Below the pieces are notes generated by a model. That model saw only the letters and a list, made by a program, of their open reading frames with translations, did no database searches and was not told where the DNA came from. From Clostridium sp. (lineage in GTDB: Bacteria > Bacillota > Clostridia > Lachnospirales > Lachnospiraceae): 64,000 nt of DNA. Shown here piece by piece: positions 60,846 to 64,000 of this stretch (its first letter is position 1; every line of letters begins with the position of its first letter). The stretch is from positions 248,001 to 312,000 of the forward strand of contig JAETQD010000001.1 in assembly GCA_021770825.1 (NCBI GenBank), given 5' to 3'. Made by a program: the position numbers and the translations under genes.

Positions 60846-61433
60846 ATGAATCGAACCAAAAACGCTATCGTATCCGCATTCTGGCAATTACTAAACGAAA
60901 AATCTTACAGTCAGATTACAGTAAAAGATATTGTTACCCGATGTCTGATCAACCGCAACACATTTTATTACCATTTCCATGATATCCCTGAACTTCTGGA
61001 ATATTCTGTCAAAGATGAGATTGACCAGATCATTCAGACATACAGCCATTTTGGTTCTCCCCTTGACTGCATTACGCCATTTGTGGAAAGCATGGCAAAA
61101 CAGAAAAGGGCCCTTCTCCACATTTACCGCTCTGTCCAGCGGGAAATCTTTTTAAAAGAACTGGAGCGTTTATGTCTTTATATTGTCAACGAGTATATCA
61201 ATACGGTTGCTGACGATCTTCCCTTATGGAAAGAAGATAAAGAGCTTTTTATCCGGTTCTACAAATGCACCCTGGTCGGAATCATTCTTGACTGGATGGA
61301 TCACTCCATGGACTACGATCTCTTGAAAGACATGGAACGAATTTGCGATTTGTTCGCCGGTACCGGCAAGCAGGCCCTTTTTAAATCTGTAAAACAAGGA
61401 AGTACTAACAAAAACGAAACATCAGTCCCGTAA
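60846..61433 (+). CDS. TetR/AcrR family transcriptional regulator
   Basis: Regulator of 195 residues. The N-terminal TetR HTH is typical: IVSAFWQLLNEKSYSQITVK then DIVTRCLINRNTFYYHFHDI, with the T-F-Y-Y-H-F signature of the recognition helix. The ligand domain is helical and has no recognisable ligand. The ATG at 60846 is preferred over an in-frame TTG nine bases earlier. It is divergent from the LPG_synthase_TM gene and convergent with the PAP2-like gene, overlapping its 3' end by 29 bases. Confidence 0.9.
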   Translation: MNRTKNAIVSAFWQLLNEKSYSQITVKDIVTRCLINRNTFYYHFHDIPELLEYSVKDEIDQIIQTYSHFGSPLDCITPFVESMAKQKRALLHIYRSVQREIFLKELERLCLYIVNEYINTVADDLPLWKEDKELFIRFYKCTLVGIILDWMDHSMDYDLLKDMERICDLFAGTGKQALFKSVKQGSTNKNETSVP

Positions 61434-61989
61434 ACCCAAACACAACGGCTGCCACGGCACTTCCTGTCAGGAATTCTGATACGGTATGACGTTTTAAATA
61501 CACTGATGCCCAAAATTCAATCAGATAAAGGAACAGGCAGACTGCAATGACCGTTCCGCCCAGAAAATAGCATAACATCAGATACGGAAGAACACAGCTG
61601 CACGCATGTCCACTTGCCTTTGTCTTAAAGCCGCGGTTTATGATTGTCAGCACCACGGCCGCTATAAAATAGGAAACAAAAATCCACATCAGGACGTCGG
61701 AAACATTCTTTGTAGTTCCATAAATCACAGCCGCCAGATAACCGCATAAGTTCATGAAAAATGCCATTTTCCTCTGGCCTTCTCTCCGATTATCGCGAAA
61801 TTCCGTCTTAATCTGTGCAATTGGATACGCACAGGCCGGGAGGACAGACAAACATCCTATCGCCGCCATGATCTCCGGCGGCGTACCCATGGCAAAACCT
61901 AATCGTCGGTATAAGATTTCAAGCATAAAAACGGTCAAAAGCGGCGGTACCGTCAGGATGCGGACTATTCTTGCTGCTTTTTCTTTCAT
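61405..61989 (-). CDS. PAP2-like membrane protein
   Basis: Protein of 194 residues with five or six membrane segments. FKTKASGHACS resembles the P-S-G-H motif and SVYLKRHTVSEFLTGS resembles the S-R-x5-H-x3-D motif of type 2 phosphatidic-acid phosphatases; the K-x6-R-P motif and the final Asp are not clear, so activity is uncertain. It is translationally coupled (ATGA overlap) to the radical SAM gene upstream. It may act on a membrane lipid. Its 3' end overlaps tetR. Confidence 0.65.
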   Translation of the reverse strand: MKEKAARIVRILTVPPLLTVFMLEILYRRLGFAMGTPPEIMAAIGCLSVLPACAYPIAQIKTEFRDNRREGQRKMAFFMNLCGYLAAVIYGTTKNVSDVLMWIFVSYFIAAVVLTIINRGFKTKASGHACSCVLPYLMLCYFLGGTVIAVCLFLYLIEFWASVYLKRHTVSEFLTGSAVAAVVFGFTGLMFRFC

Positions 61990-63350
61990 GCCCTCTCTCC
62001 TTTATCTGTCTTTGCCGTCTTACTGGCCTGCCATAGTTCATCTGCCACCGGTTTCCAGCAGGCAGCATAAGAATCACATTTCCCACACAAATGGTCTGCC
62101 GGTTCCGGCGACTGCAGGTCTGTGGAATGGGCCCCCGACTCTGCCACCATCTCTCTTAGCTTCTCCGGATTCTCCAGCATGGGGCAGGGACGCAGCATAT
62201 TCTCATTAAACGGCTGCCTTCTGTAATATGCCATCATCATCGGAGACTGCAGTGCATCCAGAAGCGTCTTTTCCCGGATGTTGGAATCGGAATAGTGAAT
62301 GAATACACATGGATCGATATCCCCATTGGCATTGATATGCAAGTAACGGCGTCCGCCGGCGATGCAGCCTCCCACATATTCCGCATCGTTCTGGAAATCC
62401 ATGGCAAACAGCGGCTTTGTGGCACGGTAATGACGGATCCGTTCATAGGTCAGCCGCCGCTGCTCCGGCGAGGGCATCAGCTCCGGGGAGGCATCATTTC
62501 CCACCGGCATATAATGGAAATACCAGATAAAATACACTCCCATTTCAATCAGCTTGTCATAAAACTCTTCTGATGTGATAGAATCGAAATTCGCGCTGGT
62601 ATAGCAGGCCGAAATACCATATAACAGCTTCTTTCTGTGCAGCAGTTCTATGGCCGACATGACCTTCTTATATACTCCGTCTCCGCGTCTCCCGTCCGTG
62701 GCCATCTCAAACCCTTCCAGGGAAATTGCAGGAACAAAGTTTCCTACTCGCAGCATTTCATCCGCAAATTTTTCGTCAATCAGAGTTGCATTGGTAAAAC
62801 ATAAGAACACACAGTCACTGTGTTTCTCACAGAGACGGATCAGATCCTCTTTCCGTACCAACGGTTCTCCTCCCGTATAGATATACATATAAATTCCCAG
62901 CATTTTTCCCTGATCAATGATGCTGTCAATTTCCTCATAGGTCAGATTCAGCTTATTGCCGTACTCAGCGGCCCAGCAGCCGGTACAGTGCAGATTGCAG
63001 GCAGATGTGGGATCTAATAAAATCGTCCACGGAATATTGCAGCCATATCTCTTTCTGGCTGCCTCCTGTTTCGGCCATCCTGCCAGTGCCGCATTGATAA
63101 AGAAATTGACTGCTGAAGTCTTCATGACATGAGGGTCCAGATCATACAGCAGACGGCGGATAAACGGATAATACGGATGTTCCGGGTCCGTCATGGCCTC
63201 CCTGATCATTTTTCTGGGCACCGGAAATTCTCCTCCTGAAAATTTGTCCGCCCAGTCCATCAGCTTTAAGAGATTCTTTTCCGGCTCCTTATAAACATAA
63301 TTCAGCGCCTGCTCCAGTCCAAATTTTTTCAGTGTTGTTGCAACGTCCAT
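61986..63350 (-). CDS. Radical SAM protein with C-terminal cysteine cluster
   Basis: Protein of 454 residues. Residues 1-110 are a helical N-terminal extension (LNYVYKEPEKNLLKLMDWAD). The radical SAM cluster motif is SACNLHCTGCWAAEYG (C-x3-C-x2-C, Cys near 118-125), followed by MYIYTGGEPLVRKEDL, the G-G-E-P SAM site. A SPASM-like second cysteine region includes GGCIAGGRRYLHINANGDID followed by PCVF, then CPMLENPEKL and LCGKCDSYAACW. The start follows AGGAGG at spacing 7. It is an anaerobic radical enzyme with unknown substrate; the neighbours (PAP2-like and DUF308-type membrane proteins) hint at lipid or envelope chemistry. Confidence 0.88.
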   Translation of the reverse strand: MDVATTLKKFGLEQALNYVYKEPEKNLLKLMDWADKFSGGEFPVPRKMIREAMTDPEHPYYPFIRRLLYDLDPHVMKTSAVNFFINAALAGWPKQEAARKRYGCNIPWTILLDPTSACNLHCTGCWAAEYGNKLNLTYEEIDSIIDQGKMLGIYMYIYTGGEPLVRKEDLIRLCEKHSDCVFLCFTNATLIDEKFADEMLRVGNFVPAISLEGFEMATDGRRGDGVYKKVMSAIELLHRKKLLYGISACYTSANFDSITSEEFYDKLIEMGVYFIWYFHYMPVGNDASPELMPSPEQRRLTYERIRHYRATKPLFAMDFQNDAEYVGGCIAGGRRYLHINANGDIDPCVFIHYSDSNIREKTLLDALQSPMMMAYYRRQPFNENMLRPCPMLENPEKLREMVAESGAHSTDLQSPEPADHLCGKCDSYAACWKPVADELWQASKTAKTDKGERA

Positions 63351-63399
63351 CTTTGTACCTCCTGTGTATTTTTATTTTCCGCTTCCGTCTTTTTCCCGG

Positions 63400-63996
63400 C
63401 TACTCTGCCGCTTTCTCCGGTCGGATATGGTCATTCATGACAACCACCGTACTCTTTACCAGCAGATGGTTCATAAGTCCCTCGGTCAGAATGGCACATC
63501 CGTTTATCATTTGGGAGGGCTTCTCCCAGAATGTGCTGACTACCACCAATGCCCCCAGAACGCTTACAATGACTGCACAGATAAGAATCCAATGCCATAC
63601 TTCCAACCCGAACTTTTTAGAATCTTTCGAGGTCTGGATCGTCAAAAGCCCATCCAATAAAATCAACATTCCTAGCGCCGGCCTCAGATACCGCCAGACT
63701 CTTACATTCAGGCCCAGGACGATTGTTCCCAGGACGATCAAAAACAGTCCGCAGCCCAAACCGTACTAAAAGGCCAGGCAAAACAGGTCATCGGACAAAT
63801 ATCCGATAATTTTTATAATGCCATATGCAATCAGTATCATGCCGCTGCTGATGCAGACTGCCATCGGAGCCGGTCCCGGCCGTACCATCTGGAAAATTCC
63901 GGCGATGTAAAAAAGGACGGACATCAAAATATATCCGTTTCGCGCAATTTGCAGTTTTCTCAGAACTCTCGCCTCCCGGTTGTTTTCTGTCTTCAC
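63400..63996 (-). pseudogene. DUF308/HdeD-like membrane protein interrupted by an amber codon
   Basis: One continuous reading frame of 198 codons carries a single TAG at 63766-63768. The upstream part (from GTG at 63996, or from beyond the right edge) reads ARNGYILMSVLFYIAGIFQM and ILIAYGIIKIIGYLSDDLFC followed by LAF. After the TAG the same frame continues YGLGCGLFLIVLGTIVLG with four further hydrophobic segments. In relatives the residue at the TAG position is commonly Gln, so a CAG-to-TAG change is likely. It lies 50 bases upstream of the radical SAM gene. The 5' end is uncertain because the window ends four bases later. Confidence 0.7.
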
Positions 63997-64000
63997 CGTA

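Noticed and set aside
63766..63768. TAG as pyrrolysine or other recoding
   Set aside because: No tRNA-Pyl, PylS or recoding stem-loop is visible; a point mutation explains it more simply.

Overview
The window looks like about 64 kb of chromosome from an anaerobic gut-type Firmicute of the Lachnospiraceae (Clostridium cluster XIVa, in the broad Enterocloster/Lachnoclostridium style). Base composition is near 50 percent GC. Ribosome binding sites are strong AGGAGG, promoters are sigma-A type with TTGACA and TATAAT boxes, and the tRNA genes lack an encoded CCA. Typical family members include a GPH sugar symporter, ROK, AraC, PadR and Rrf2 regulators, EFR1-type ferredoxin, TAXI-TRAP transport and Rpn nucleases. 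I see no rRNA, CRISPR array, prophage or complete insertion sequence.

Layout. 1-8 kb: end of a MATE pump, tRNA-Thr, two DUF4397 proteins, a housekeeping block on the minus strand (DAGK-like kinase, ispF, cysS, mrnC, rlmB) and a tRNA-Val/tRNA-Met pair with a near-perfect promoter. 8-22 kb: accessory and heavily eroded. It holds wrecks of GH32, a sugar ABC permease, DUF1801, a multicopper oxidase and DUF2935, two paralogous Rpn nuclease cassettes, and a MarR-controlled heterodimeric ABC exporter with one subunit frameshifted inside Walker A. 22-36 kb: a PadR-controlled SEDS-like protein, aspartate kinase behind a leader terminator hairpin, a hexonate-type module (GntP, zinc dehydrogenase, ROK repressor), an OLD nuclease, a broken lipoprotein, an iron alcohol dehydrogenase, a MarR regulator, a HAD hydrolase, an EFR1 flavodoxin-ferredoxin and its divergent Rrf2 regulator. 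36-46 kb: the most coherent metabolic locus, with FAD-binding reductase, SDR, Old-Yellow-Enzyme ene-reductase, AraC regulator, amidohydrolase/decarboxylase and a TAXI-TRAP importer. 46-57 kb: an uncharacterised transporter with asparagine synthase, two EamA exporters, a GPH symporter next to a gutted lacZ and an AraC regulator carrying a C10 tract, a cell-wall-binding-repeat protein, and a winged-helix/ferredoxin protein. 57-64 kb: a MATE pump with a truncated cytidylate-kinase-like gene, an LPG-synthase-TM protein, a TetR regulator, a PAP2-like protein, a radical SAM protein and a DUF308-type protein interrupted by an amber codon.

How parts work together. Several regulators sit beside readable palindromic operators. 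The MarR at 33.7-34.1 kb has a palindrome inside its own promoter spacer, and nearly the same promoter plus palindrome (present twice as an exact inverted pair) recurs 25 kb away in front of the cytidylate-kinase-like/MATE operon, which predicts a small MarR-MATE regulon. The 36-46 kb locus reads as uptake of an organic acid by TAXI-TRAP, then decarboxylation or hydrolysis and flavin-dependent reduction; the substrate cannot be read from sequence. At least nine genes are broken. Some breaks are single-base changes in homopolymers that could be sequencing errors. Others (lacZ, GH32, multicopper oxidase, DUF2935) show large deletions or several lesions and are real decay.
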